Shown here: positions 17,505 to 25,295 of the stretch, one piece after another
Position numbering within the stretch: position 1 is the stretch's first letter
Layout: every line of letters starts with the position of its first letter
DNA from: Betaproteobacteria bacterium
GTDB lineage: Bacteria > Pseudomonadota > Gammaproteobacteria > Burkholderiales > Rhodocyclaceae
NCBI GenBank assembly: GCA_019136545.1
Contig: JAGVUA010000024.1
Location: 1 to 35,831, forward strand
Direction of reading: 5' to 3'
Length of the DNA: 35,831 bases
Program-made: the position numbers and the translations under genes
Notes under the pieces: generated by a model
Database searches by the model: none
Told to the model about the DNA's origin: nothing
Seen by the model: only the letters and a program-made list of their open reading frames with translations

Positions 17505-17507
17505 TCG

Positions 17508-18602
17508 TCAGGCGATCGCGTCGATGAGTCCCCATTCGAGCGCTGTCGTCGCCCGGATGCGGCGGGCCGAAAGCGTCCACCGGGCCATGCGCTGTCGCCC
17601 GATGCGTTTCAGGATGCTGACGGTGCCGCCCGCGCCCGGGATCAGCCCCATGGTGATCTCCGGCAGTTGAAAGAAGGTGTCGGCGGTTGCTGCGACATGG
17701 CCGGCAAATGCCGGCAATTCGATCCCGGCGCCAATGCAGGCGCGGTGCACATGGAAAGCGACGCGATGACGCAAGCGATGAATCAGCAAACCCACTGGCC
17801 TGGCCATCCTGATCAAATGGGCTTCAGCCGGATCGGTGGCCAAACCGAACTCCGACAGGTCGCCGCCGGTGCAAAAGCAGTCGCCGATGCCGCGAATCTC
17901 GGCCCGCGTCAGGCTGGCATCGGTTTCCAGCCACCGCAAGGCTTCGTGAAAGGCATCCCGCATGCGCGCCGAGTATGCGTTGCGTCGATCGGGCCTGCTG
18001 AGCGCAATGTCGAGGGTATCGCCGATGCGGGTCGCCGTCAGCGGCGCTCGGTCATCGGCTGGTGCGGTGGGTGCCGGGCGTCCGGCCAGGAAGGCGCGGA
18101 AGTCACGGCTGCCCTGAAGCGTCGCGTAGGCCAGGGATTCGGCGTGGAGACCGGTGTCGACCGAGGCCGATTCGTTGTGCCGCAACAGTTGGACCAGCGT
18201 GGCGGCGGCGAGTGGATGCGCGTCGATATTCTTGAGGATGGCGGTCAGTTCCCCGACGTCATCCAGCACGATATCGAGCGCATTCACAAACCCCGAAGAT
18301 TGCGCGGCATCGACGCGCGGGCCGACGCCAATGCTTGGACAGGGCAGGTCCAGCAAGAACCGGCTGACTTGGTCATCCGGAGGCATCGGCAACGGCTGGC
18401 GAAGATCGACCAGCAGACAAGGGCTGCCGGCAAACGGGAAGTACGCGTCCCGGCCCCAGGGGTTGCGGCAGAGTTCGAGCAAGCCGCTCGGGGAAAGCAT
18501 CGGGATGGGGGTGGTCACGGCAGGCGGGACGATTGCTTCATGCCAGGCAATGCTAGCGGAAAGCGCTTGTCGCGTGGTGAAGGATTCGCCGGAAGCCGGC
18601 AT
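17508..18602 (-). CDS. Enoyl-CoA hydratase/isomerase family protein with degenerate N-terminal crotonase-like domain
   Basis: About 364 residues from ATG 18602, chosen because GAGGA lies eight bases upstream; a GTG at 18656 would add 18 residues but has no ribosome site. The functional crotonase core is C-terminal: LSRPDRRNAYSARMRDAF near 201-218, oxyanion segment GIGDCFCTGGDLSEF near 238-252, GAGIELPAFAGHVAAT near 291-306, and PEITMGLIPGAGGT near 314-327. Residues 60-175 also look like a worn crotonase half, including HAESLAYATLQGSRDFRAFLA, so this is a double-domain protein with one decayed copy. It faces the Hdr-like gene, with stop codons 4 bases apart. It is probably a hydratase, isomerase or thioesterase in the same pathway. 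Confidence 0.85.
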   Translation of the reverse strand: MPASGESFTTRQALSASIAWHEAIVPPAVTTPIPMLSPSGLLELCRNPWGRDAYFPFAGSPCLLVDLRQPLPMPPDDQVSRFLLDLPCPSIGVGPRVDAAQSSGFVNALDIVLDDVGELTAILKNIDAHPLAAATLVQLLRHNESASVDTGLHAESLAYATLQGSRDFRAFLAGRPAPTAPADDRAPLTATRIGDTLDIALSRPDRRNAYSARMRDAFHEALRWLETDASLTRAEIRGIGDCFCTGGDLSEFGLATDPAEAHLIRMARPVGLLIHRLRHRVAFHVHRACIGAGIELPAFAGHVAATADTFFQLPEITMGLIPGAGGTVSILKRIGRQRMARWTLSARRIRATTALEWGLIDAIA

Positions 18603-18666
18603 TTTCAGCGTCCTCAACGGAGCCACTCCTGGCCGGAATTGATTCGTTGCCAGCACGGGGCATTGA

Positions 18667-18695
18667 TTGTGAGGGGCAGGCTGTGACGGTATCCT
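18667..18695 (+). promoter_or_regulatory. Candidate sigma-70 promoter for the CoA-transferase operon
   Basis: TTGTGA (18667-18672), a 17-base spacer and TATCCT (18690-18695) lie in the divergent gap between the double crotonase and the first tandem CoA-transferase. The spacing is ideal and both hexamers match at four positions. It would give a leader of about 45 bases before the GAGGAG ribosome site. Seen by eye only, so low confidence. Confidence 0.35.
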
Positions 18696-18746
18696 TTCCT
18701 GTCAAAACGGGAATGCCAAAAATACTGATGCTCTTGAGGAGAAGCG

Positions 18747-19940
18747 ATGAGCCGCGCACTGGATGACGTCATCGTGCTGGATTTTGGCCGGCAGTTTTTC
18801 ACCGCGTTGTCGGCCGCTTTCCTGGCGGATTTCGGCGCGCGCGTCATCCGGCTGGATGCGCTGCCGGCGCAATCCGTCGAGGCGCGGCCGGGGCCCGTCC
18901 GCTGGAATCACGAAGCCGATCTGATCCATCGCAACAAGGAAAGTCTGGCGCTGGATCTGCGGAGCAGTCAAGGGCAGGCGGTATTGCGCGATCTCGTCGC
19001 CAAGGCCGATGTCGTCGTTACCGACTGGCAGCGGGACGAGTTGGCCGCCGCCGGCCTGGACTATGCGGGCGTGACGTCGAGCCGCCCTGACATCGTCTAT
19101 GGCCGGCTTTCAGGCTTCGGCCCGTCGGGGCCGGATGCGGATTTGCCGGCCATCGACGAACTGGCCGCCGCGCGCACCGGCATGATGCCGATCCTGCCGC
19201 AACCCGGGCAGCCGCCCGTGTACACCGGGTCCGGCGCCATGCATGCGTCGGTGATGATGGCGTTCGGCATCGTGATGGCGCTCTTCCATCGGCGGGTGAC
19301 CGGCGAGGGGCAGGAGGTCGACGTTTCATTGTTCGGCGCCAACATGTACGGGGCGGCCCTCGACTTGCAGGCCTTCCTGGCCATCGGCAAGGGCGACAGG
19401 CTGCTCAACCCGATTTCGCGGCTGGACGTATCGAATCCGATGTCCGGCGCGTTGTATCCGAGTGCCGACGGCCGCTGGGTGACCTTGACCATGCCCGATA
19501 CCGATCGCTGGTGGCCGGTGTTCTCCAGGATGGTGGGGATTGCCGATGACGATCCGCGTTTCGACACGCACGACAAAAGAACGGAAACTCACCGACTGGA
19601 ACTGATCCAGGCGCTCGAGCAGGCTTTCCAGCGCCATCCCGGCGCCTACTGGCGTCAGGCCTTCATGGACAATCAGATGTCCGCCGACGTCATCGAACAG
19701 TTCGATTATCCGGCCAGCGATCCGCAAGTCGTCGCCAATCGCTACATTCTCGAACTCGACCATCCCAGCTTCGGCAAGGTCAAGAGCCTCGGCTTCCCGA
19801 TCTTCATGAGCGACAGCACGGCGCGCCTGGAGCGCCTGGCCCCGTGTGTCGGCCAACATGGCGGACAGGTGCTGCACGAGCTGCTCGGCTATTCCGCCGA
19901 GACCATTCATCAACTGGCCGCCGCCGGCGTCGTCGCGTAA
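18747..19940 (+). CDS. CaiB/BaiF-family CoA-transferase subunit lacking the catalytic Asp
   Basis: A 397-residue class III CoA-transferase with a good ribosome site (GAGGAG, spacing about 6). The Rossmann start is VIVLDFGRQFFTALSAAFLA, with FGARVIRLD and later LSGFGPSGP. At the catalytic position the protein reads GSGAMHASVMMAFG, so Ala164 stands where its downstream neighbour has Asp171. It is followed 12 bases later by that second CoA-transferase. I infer a heterodimer in which this is the non-catalytic subunit, as described for the benzylsuccinate CoA-transferase BbsEF. It starts a rightward operon running to npdG. Confidence 0.88.
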   Translation: MSRALDDVIVLDFGRQFFTALSAAFLADFGARVIRLDALPAQSVEARPGPVRWNHEADLIHRNKESLALDLRSSQGQAVLRDLVAKADVVVTDWQRDELAAAGLDYAGVTSSRPDIVYGRLSGFGPSGPDADLPAIDELAAARTGMMPILPQPGQPPVYTGSGAMHASVMMAFGIVMALFHRRVTGEGQEVDVSLFGANMYGAALDLQAFLAIGKGDRLLNPISRLDVSNPMSGALYPSADGRWVTLTMPDTDRWWPVFSRMVGIADDDPRFDTHDKRTETHRLELIQALEQAFQRHPGAYWRQAFMDNQMSADVIEQFDYPASDPQVVANRYILELDHPSFGKVKSLGFPIFMSDSTARLERLAPCVGQHGGQVLHELLGYSAETIHQLAAAGVVA

Positions 19941-19952
19941 GCGGAGGAAATC

Positions 19953-21161
19953 ATGTCCAAGGCACTCGAAGGCATTCGCGTCGTCGATCTCACCGTCTGG
20001 TTTCAAGGGCCGGTGGCCGCGCAGCATCTCGCCGACTTCGGCGCCGATGTGATCAAGGTCGAGCGACCGCAGGGCGGCGATCAAGGGCGCGGCGTCCGCA
20101 GCATCAAGTCGCTCGAAGTGGGCGACTGGAACCAGTATTTCCTGGTCATCAATCGCAACAAGAAGAGCATGGCCATCGATCTCAAGAAAGCCGAGGGACA
20201 GGAAATCCTTTACCGGCTGATCGAAAAGTCCGACGTGTTCCTGTCCAATCTGTCGCCGGAGCTGTTGGCCAACTGGAATCTTTCCTACGACAAGCTTGCC
20301 TCGATCAATCCTCGCCTCGTTTATGCCACCAACACGGGTTACGGACGTTTCAGCACGGCCTCGAAGCCTTCGTTCGACATGACGGTGCAGGCCCTGACCG
20401 GCGCCATGGCCCGACTGGGCGAACCCGGCCAGCCGCCCATCTACATGGGCATGGGCTCGGGCGACGCGTTCGGCGGCATCATGTCGGCGCTCGGCATCAT
20501 GCTGGCGCTCTATCAGCGCCTCCGCACGGGCAAGGGACAGTATCTCGACGCTTCGCTCTACGGCGCGCAGCTGTACCTGGCCGCGCCGCACCTGCAATCC
20601 TTCCTTGCCGGTCATCGCGAAAGCGCCCTGCAGCAATCGCGCAAGCAGGTGAAGAATCCGCTCTGGAACCTGTATCCGACCCGCGGCAAGTGGGTCTATG
20701 TCTGCGAGCCGAACCGCGACGACCGCTTTGCCGCCGTCGGGCGCGCGCTGGCCGCCGCCGGGATGCTGCGCGACCCGCGCTTTGCGGATGCCGCCGGACG
20801 CGCGACGCACAACGAAGCCCTGATCGAGGTGATCGAGAACGCCACCCGGCAACTCGGTCACGAGGAGATCATGGCGTCGTTCAAGCGGGAAGGCGTGATC
20901 GCCAGCCCCATCAACAATCTGGCGGATGTCATTCGCGACGAGCAGGCATGGCGGAACCGCTACTTCATGAAGACCTACTGCGAGGAAGTGGACCGCGATG
21001 TCGATGTTCGCGGCATGCCCATCACTTTGTCCAAGACCCCTGGCGAACTGCGCTGTCTGGGACCGCAATTGGGCCAGGACACCGAGCTGCTGATGATGGA
21101 ATTGCTCGACTACCCGTGGGAAGAAATCGAGGCCATGAAAGCCAAGGGGGCAATCCCGTGA
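19953..21161 (+). CDS. CaiB/BaiF-family CoA-transferase, catalytic subunit
   Basis: A 402-residue class III (formyl-CoA transferase-like) CoA-transferase with a strong ribosome site (GGAGGAAATC). It begins with GIRVVDLTVWFQGPVAAQHL, followed by GADVIKVERP, NRNKKSMAIDL and VYATNTGYGRF. The catalytic aspartate is Asp171 in GMGSGDAFGGIMSALG, which is intact. It very likely forms a complex with the preceding paralogue, which lacks this residue. Class III enzymes move CoA between an acyl-CoA such as succinyl-CoA and a free acid through a mixed anhydride at that Asp. The natural acid is unknown. Confidence 0.92.
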   Translation: MSKALEGIRVVDLTVWFQGPVAAQHLADFGADVIKVERPQGGDQGRGVRSIKSLEVGDWNQYFLVINRNKKSMAIDLKKAEGQEILYRLIEKSDVFLSNLSPELLANWNLSYDKLASINPRLVYATNTGYGRFSTASKPSFDMTVQALTGAMARLGEPGQPPIYMGMGSGDAFGGIMSALGIMLALYQRLRTGKGQYLDASLYGAQLYLAAPHLQSFLAGHRESALQQSRKQVKNPLWNLYPTRGKWVYVCEPNRDDRFAAVGRALAAAGMLRDPRFADAAGRATHNEALIEVIENATRQLGHEEIMASFKREGVIASPINNLADVIRDEQAWRNRYFMKTYCEEVDRDVDVRGMPITLSKTPGELRCLGPQLGQDTELLMMELLDYPWEEIEAMKAKGAIP

Positions 21162-21195
21162 GCGCGGCGATATTTTCGGAGCAAGGAGAGCGACG

Positions 21196-22110
21196 ATGAG
21201 CTGGACCGACTGGAGCACCGTGACCGGCGATGGCTTGGATGCGTTCAAGGAAATCATTTACGAGAAAAAACAGCACGCGGCCCTGGGCGGCGGCGTCGCC
21301 CGGGTGTCCTTGAACAAGCCCGAAAAAATGAACACCCTGACCATGTCGACGGTCGAGGAGATGTTCCGGGCGTTCTACGATGCCAACCACGATCCCGCGA
21401 TCGGCGTGATCATCGTCGCGGCGCGCGGCAAGCATTTCGGCGCCGGTGGCGACGTCGATTGGGAGCGCTGGGGGCTGCGGGAAGCTTTCTACAACCGCTA
21501 TCCGCACAATCGGCTGGTGCGCATGTCGCGCAAGCCGATCATCGCGCAAGTACAAGGCTACTGCATCGCCGGCCACAACCACATGGCCTATTGCTGCGAC
21601 TTCACCATCGCCGCCGACAATGCCGTCTTCGGCCAGGCGGGCCCGCGGGTTTCTTCTCCCGCCGATGGTTTTTTCGTGCCCTATCTCACCAAGGTCGTCG
21701 GCGCCAAGAAGGCCCGCGAGATGTGGATGCTCTGCCGCAAGTACAAGGCGGATCAGGCGCTGGCCATGGGCCTGATCAACACCGTGGTGCCGCTCGATCA
21801 ACTCGAAGCCGAGGTGGACCGGTGGTGTGAGGAACTGCTGGCCGTCAGTCCGGGCTGCCTCGAGGTATTGAAGGCGGCCTTCGATCAGGAAATGGACGGC
21901 TACAAGGAATCCTGCGTCACCTCGGCGGCGCTTTATCCGGACTGGTTCGACATGCCCGAGGGCAAGGAAGGCGGCGCCGCCTTCGTGGAGAAGCGCAAGG
22001 CCGAGTTCTGGGCCATACGCCGGCGCGAGGCCGAGGCGCGCAGCCAGTTGCTTGCCGAGTATGAAGATGCGCAAGCCGAGCGCGCGCGCAAGGCCGAGGA
22101 CGATCAATAG
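21196..22110 (+). CDS. MenB/BadI-like crotonase (possible ring-forming or ring-cleaving CoA enzyme)
   Basis: Crotonase of 304 residues. Its core is closest in pattern to 1,4-dihydroxy-2-naphthoyl-CoA synthase MenB and the ring-cleaving BadI: FGQAGPRVSSPADGFFVPYL near 145-164, KKAREMWMLCRKYKADQALAMGLINTVVPL near 171-200, and the C-terminal EGGAAFVEKRKAEFW. The oxyanion stretch is HFGAGGDVDW near 80-89. A charged helical tail (RRREAEARSQLLAEYEDAQAERARKAEDD) extends beyond the family core. Members of this branch do Dieckmann-type C-C chemistry instead of simple hydration, so ring opening of a 2-oxo-cycloalkyl-CoA is a reasonable guess. It follows the CoA-transferase pair 34 bases on, with GCAAGGAGAG as ribosome site. 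Confidence 0.85.
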   Translation: MSWTDWSTVTGDGLDAFKEIIYEKKQHAALGGGVARVSLNKPEKMNTLTMSTVEEMFRAFYDANHDPAIGVIIVAARGKHFGAGGDVDWERWGLREAFYNRYPHNRLVRMSRKPIIAQVQGYCIAGHNHMAYCCDFTIAADNAVFGQAGPRVSSPADGFFVPYLTKVVGAKKAREMWMLCRKYKADQALAMGLINTVVPLDQLEAEVDRWCEELLAVSPGCLEVLKAAFDQEMDGYKESCVTSAALYPDWFDMPEGKEGGAAFVEKRKAEFWAIRRREAEARSQLLAEYEDAQAERARKAEDDQ

Positions 22111-22119
22111 GCGTTTGTC

Positions 22120-23295
22120 ATGGAGCGCGATGTGATCAAGGACAAGGCCTGCATCGTCGGCATCGGCGAGACGGCGGTTTGCCGCAAACCCGGCTCCGGC
22201 CTGAGCGAAATGGCCTTGCAACTCAAGGCCGCCGTCGCGGCCATCGAGGATGCAGGCCTGAAGGCCAGGCAAATCGACGGCATCCTGCCATTCCCGAATC
22301 TGGGCAAGGCCGAGGCCTATGCCGCCAGCCTCGGCTGCGTCGACCTGCGCTTCGCCGCGACGATCAACATGGGCGGAGCCATGCCGGTGGCGGCGCTGCG
22401 CGTCGCCGCCATGGCGGTCGCCTCCGGCGCCGCCAACCATGTTCTGGTGCCGGCGGGCTGGAACGGCTTTTCGGGGGTACGGGTGCGCGAGACGGCGGCC
22501 AACGATTCCGACGCGATTCCCGGCGCGGCCATCGCCCGCGATTTCTACATGCCGTTCGGCCTGAATGCGCCGCCGCAATGGTATGCGTTGATGGCGCGGC
22601 GCCACATGCACGAGTACGGCACCCGTGCCGAACATCTCGGCGCAGTGGCATTGGCCATGCGCAAGCATGCCCAGTTGAATCCCGGTGCCCTCATGCATGG
22701 CAAGCCGTTGACAATGGAAGCCTATCTGGCCTCGCCGATGATCACCGACCCCTATCGGCTGCTCGACTGCTGCCTGGAAACCGATGGCGCCGCGGCCTAC
22801 GTGGTGACCACCGCCGAGCGCGCGCGCGATCTCGGCAAGACGCCGATCTACATCATGGGGGCCGCCGCGGGGCAGCCGTATCCCGCCGATGAAATCATGA
22901 ATCGTCCCGAGTTCCATCGCATCGGTCTCACCACCGCGGCGCCAGAGGCGTTCGCGATGGCCGGCGTGCGACCGGGAGATGTGGATTTTGCCCAGATCTA
23001 CGACTGCTTCACGTTCGAGGTCATTCAGCAGATCGAGGAAGCCGGTTTCTGCGCGCGCGGCGAAGGTGGGGCGTTCGTCGAAAATGGCGGCATCGAATTG
23101 GGTGGTCGGCTGCCGGTCAACACGCATGGCGGCTTGTTGTCGCAAGCGCATCTCCTGGGCCTCGGCCACGTCGTCGAGGCCGTTCGGCAACTGCGGGGCG
23201 AAGCCGGAGAACGCCAGGTCAAGGATGCCGAAATCGGCGTCGTCACCGGCTGGGGCGATTTTGGCGACGGCAGTATCGCCATCCTGAGGCGGTAA
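22120..23295 (+). CDS. Thiolase-like aldolase, Ltp2 type
   Basis: SCP2-thiolase-fold protein of 391 residues. The thiolase nucleophile is missing: the stretch reads INMGGAMPVAAL, with Gly86 where a Cys is expected. The HD-F motif becomes YDCFTFEVIQQIEEAG, placing a tyrosine at 294, and the last catalytic block is NTHGGLLSQAHLLGLGH. Loss of Cys and gain of Tyr are hallmarks of Ltp2, the retro-aldolase that works with a DUF35 protein in steroid side-chain removal. From memory, Ltp2 has a second active Tyr near position 344, where this protein has His344. It is followed by the matching DUF35 gene. I infer retro-aldol cleavage of a beta-hydroxyacyl-CoA. Confidence 0.85.
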   Translation: MERDVIKDKACIVGIGETAVCRKPGSGLSEMALQLKAAVAAIEDAGLKARQIDGILPFPNLGKAEAYAASLGCVDLRFAATINMGGAMPVAALRVAAMAVASGAANHVLVPAGWNGFSGVRVRETAANDSDAIPGAAIARDFYMPFGLNAPPQWYALMARRHMHEYGTRAEHLGAVALAMRKHAQLNPGALMHGKPLTMEAYLASPMITDPYRLLDCCLETDGAAAYVVTTAERARDLGKTPIYIMGAAAGQPYPADEIMNRPEFHRIGLTTAAPEAFAMAGVRPGDVDFAQIYDCFTFEVIQQIEEAGFCARGEGGAFVENGGIELGGRLPVNTHGGLLSQAHLLGLGHVVEAVRQLRGEAGERQVKDAEIGVVTGWGDFGDGSIAILRR

Positions 23296-23329
23296 GCATG
23301 ACGATTGACTTGGGCAGGAGGAAAGCGAG

Positions 23330-23737
23330 ATGCCAATGATTCCCAAGCCGCTACCGGTCCTGGCAGGACTCGTCGGCGAGTACTACGGCTGGTGTCGCCA
23401 GGGCGAATTGCGCTTTCAGCGCTGCCGCCAATGCGGCGCATTTCGGCATGTGCCGCGCGACATCTGCGCCGCATGCAGTTCCTTCGACTGGGACTGGGTC
23501 AAGTCGAGCGGGCGCGGCGCGGTTTACACCTGGACGGTGGTGGCCCGCGCCCTGCACCCGGGGTTTGCCGGCGATGAGCCCTATGCGCCGGTGGTGGTCG
23601 AAATGGAAGAAGGTGTGCGGGTGTTGAGCCAGGTGCGGGACTGCCCGCCGGATCAGCTGCAGGTGGGCATGCCGGTGCGGGTCGAATTCGTCGCCGTCGA
23701 TGACCAGGTGACGCTGCCCTATTTCTGCCGCGCCTGA
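23330..23737 (+). CDS. DUF35 zinc-ribbon/OB-fold protein, partner of the Ltp2-like aldolase
   Basis: Compact 135-residue DUF35 protein with a strong ribosome site (CAGGAGG). The zinc ribbon is Cys32-x2-Cys35 and Cys46-x2-Cys49, followed by the OB-fold with GAVYTWTVVARALHPGF, PYAPVVVEMEEGVRVLSQV and VRVEFVAVDDQVTLPYF. The ordering thiolase-fold gene then DUF35 is the reverse of the pair at 11143-12841. In Ltp2-ChsH2 the DUF35 protein anchors the aldolase to the hydratase, so a similar aldolase complex is expected here. A crotonase gene lies 32 bases further on. Confidence 0.88.
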   Translation: MPMIPKPLPVLAGLVGEYYGWCRQGELRFQRCRQCGAFRHVPRDICAACSSFDWDWVKSSGRGAVYTWTVVARALHPGFAGDEPYAPVVVEMEEGVRVLSQVRDCPPDQLQVGMPVRVEFVAVDDQVTLPYFCRA

Positions 23738-23769
23738 GCAGGCGCGGTGCATTCGAAAGGAACGAACCG

Positions 23770-24549
23770 ATGGCTTTGAATCTGCCGGAAACTTTCACCT
23801 ATGAGAAGCGTGGCCACGTTGCGGTGATGACGCTCAATCGGCCGCAGGCGATGAACGCGCTGACCAAGGACATGATGCTGGGACTGGAAGCGGCCGTCGA
23901 GGACTTCAACGGCGATCCCGACCTGTGGGTGGCGATTTTTACCGCCACCGGCGACAAGGCCTTCTGCACCGGCCTCGATCTCAAGGTGGCGTTGCCGGCG
24001 TTGAACGAGGGCGACGACATGGGCTATGCCGATCCGGCCACCCGGCCTTTCCACAAGGTCTACAAGCCGGTCATCTCGGCCATCAACGGTATCTGCGTCG
24101 CCGGCGGCCTCGAGTTCATGCTGGGCACGGACATCCGCATCGCCGCCGAACACGCCACTTTCGGCTTGACGGAAGTGCGCTGGGCGGTGATTCCGGCGGG
24201 CGGTTCGCACGTGCGCCTCCCCAGGCAGATTCCCTGGGCCGTCGCCATGGAGATGCTGATGACCGGCAAGACCATCGACGCCAAGCGCGCCTACGACATC
24301 GGCCTCATCAATAAAGTGGTGCCAGCGGCTAATCTGACGAGTGAAGCGCTTGCCATGGCCGCCAAGATATGCGAAAACGGCCCCTTGGCGGTTCGTACCG
24401 CCAAGGAAATCGCCGTGCGCGCGCAGAACCTCGAACCGGCCTTCGTGCTCGAAAAGACCATGTCGGCTCGCGTCTTCGCTTCCGAAGACGCCCGCGAGGG
24501 GCCGCGCGCATTCGCGGAGAAACGTAAACCTGTCTATAAGGGAAAGTAA
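23770..24549 (+). CDS. Enoyl-CoA hydratase (crotonase family)
   Basis: Canonical 259-residue crotonase. It shows VMTLNRPQAMNALTKDM near 19-35, oxyanion segment ATGDKAFCTGLDLKV, and GICVAGGLEFMLGTDIRIAAEHATFGLTEVRW with both candidate catalytic glutamates (the GGLE Glu and the TEVRW Glu), then AVIPAGGSHVRLPR. Both acids present favours a true hydratase adding water to an enoyl-CoA. The C-terminus FAEKRKPVYKGK is usual. The ribosome site GAAAGGAAC lies just upstream of the start. It would supply the beta-hydroxyacyl-CoA that the Ltp2-like aldolase could cleave, and its stop lies five bases before npdG. Confidence 0.92.
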   Translation: MALNLPETFTYEKRGHVAVMTLNRPQAMNALTKDMMLGLEAAVEDFNGDPDLWVAIFTATGDKAFCTGLDLKVALPALNEGDDMGYADPATRPFHKVYKPVISAINGICVAGGLEFMLGTDIRIAAEHATFGLTEVRWAVIPAGGSHVRLPRQIPWAVAMEMLMTGKTIDAKRAYDIGLINKVVPAANLTSEALAMAAKICENGPLAVRTAKEIAVRAQNLEPAFVLEKTMSARVFASEDAREGPRAFAEKRKPVYKGK

Positions 24550-24554
24550 ATCAG

Positions 24555-25238
24555 ATGAGCGAAGCAAGACCGATCATTGCCATTCTTGGTGGAACCGGCG
24601 ACCTGGGTACCGGCCTGGCGCGACGTTGGGCGCAGGCCGGTTATACGGTCATCATTGGCTCCCGGACCCAGGAAAAGGCCGAGGCGGCGGTTGCCGATCT
24701 GTCGAAGGTGATGAGCGAGCGCGGAGTGAAGGATATCTCGGTCCGGGCGATGGACAATCTTTCAGCGGCCCAGGCGGCGAATATCGTCGCCATGACCGTG
24801 CCCTTCAGCCACCAGGCCAGCACGCTCGAGTCGGTGAAGAGCGCTCTGGCCGGCAAGATCCTGATCGACGTGACGGTACCGCTGGTTCCGCCGAAAGTCG
24901 CCAGAGTCCAGCTGCCGCCGCAAGGCTCGGCGGGACAGATTGCCCAGGCGCTGCTCGGCGACGAGGTGAAGGTGGTTTCGGCGTTCCAGAACGTCGCCGC
25001 TCACCACCTGCAGGAAGGCCAAGGTCTCGAGTGCGATGTGCTGGTCTGCGGCGACAGCAAGGAGGCGCGGGCCGAGGTCATCAAGCTGGTCGAGGCGGCG
25101 GGCATGCGCGGCTTCCATGCCGGCAGCATCGCCAACGCGGCGGCCGTCGAGGCCATGACCTCGGTGCTGATCTTCATCAACAAGCAGTACAACTGCCACG
25201 CCGGCATCCGTGTCACCGGCATCGGGTCGGGCGCATGA
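24555..25238 (+). CDS. npdG: NADPH-dependent F420 reductase (NpdG/Fno)
   Basis: Hydride-transfer enzyme linking the NADP and F420 pools, 227 residues, as expected for Fno/NpdG. The N-terminal Rossmann motif is ILGGTGDLGTGLARRWAQAG. NADP selectivity residues of archaeal Fno (Thr9, Ser31, Arg32, Lys36 as I recall) line up with Thr14, Ser36, Arg37 and Lys41 in IIGSRTQEK. Further family signatures are LIDVTVPL, VVSAFQNVAAHHLQ and CDVLVCGD, and the C-terminal ANAAAVEAMTSVLIFINKQY. It sits at the end of the rightward operon, five bases after a hydratase gene. It implies that F420 is reduced or re-oxidised during the pathway, supplying the Ddn-like and LLM enzymes. Confidence 0.94.
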   Translation: MSEARPIIAILGGTGDLGTGLARRWAQAGYTVIIGSRTQEKAEAAVADLSKVMSERGVKDISVRAMDNLSAAQAANIVAMTVPFSHQASTLESVKSALAGKILIDVTVPLVPPKVARVQLPPQGSAGQIAQALLGDEVKVVSAFQNVAAHHLQEGQGLECDVLVCGDSKEARAEVIKLVEAAGMRGFHAGSIANAAAVEAMTSVLIFINKQYNCHAGIRVTGIGSGA

Positions 25239-25295
25239 ACTAGCTCGTCTCGGGCCTGCGCGATACCGGTACAGTCATCCTAACGGAGGTGTGAT

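Noticed and set aside
19326-23346. Two long minus-strand frames opposite the CoA-transferase, crotonase and Ltp2-like genes
   Set aside because: The plus-strand genes have ribosome sites and catalytic motifs; the minus frames have no family features.
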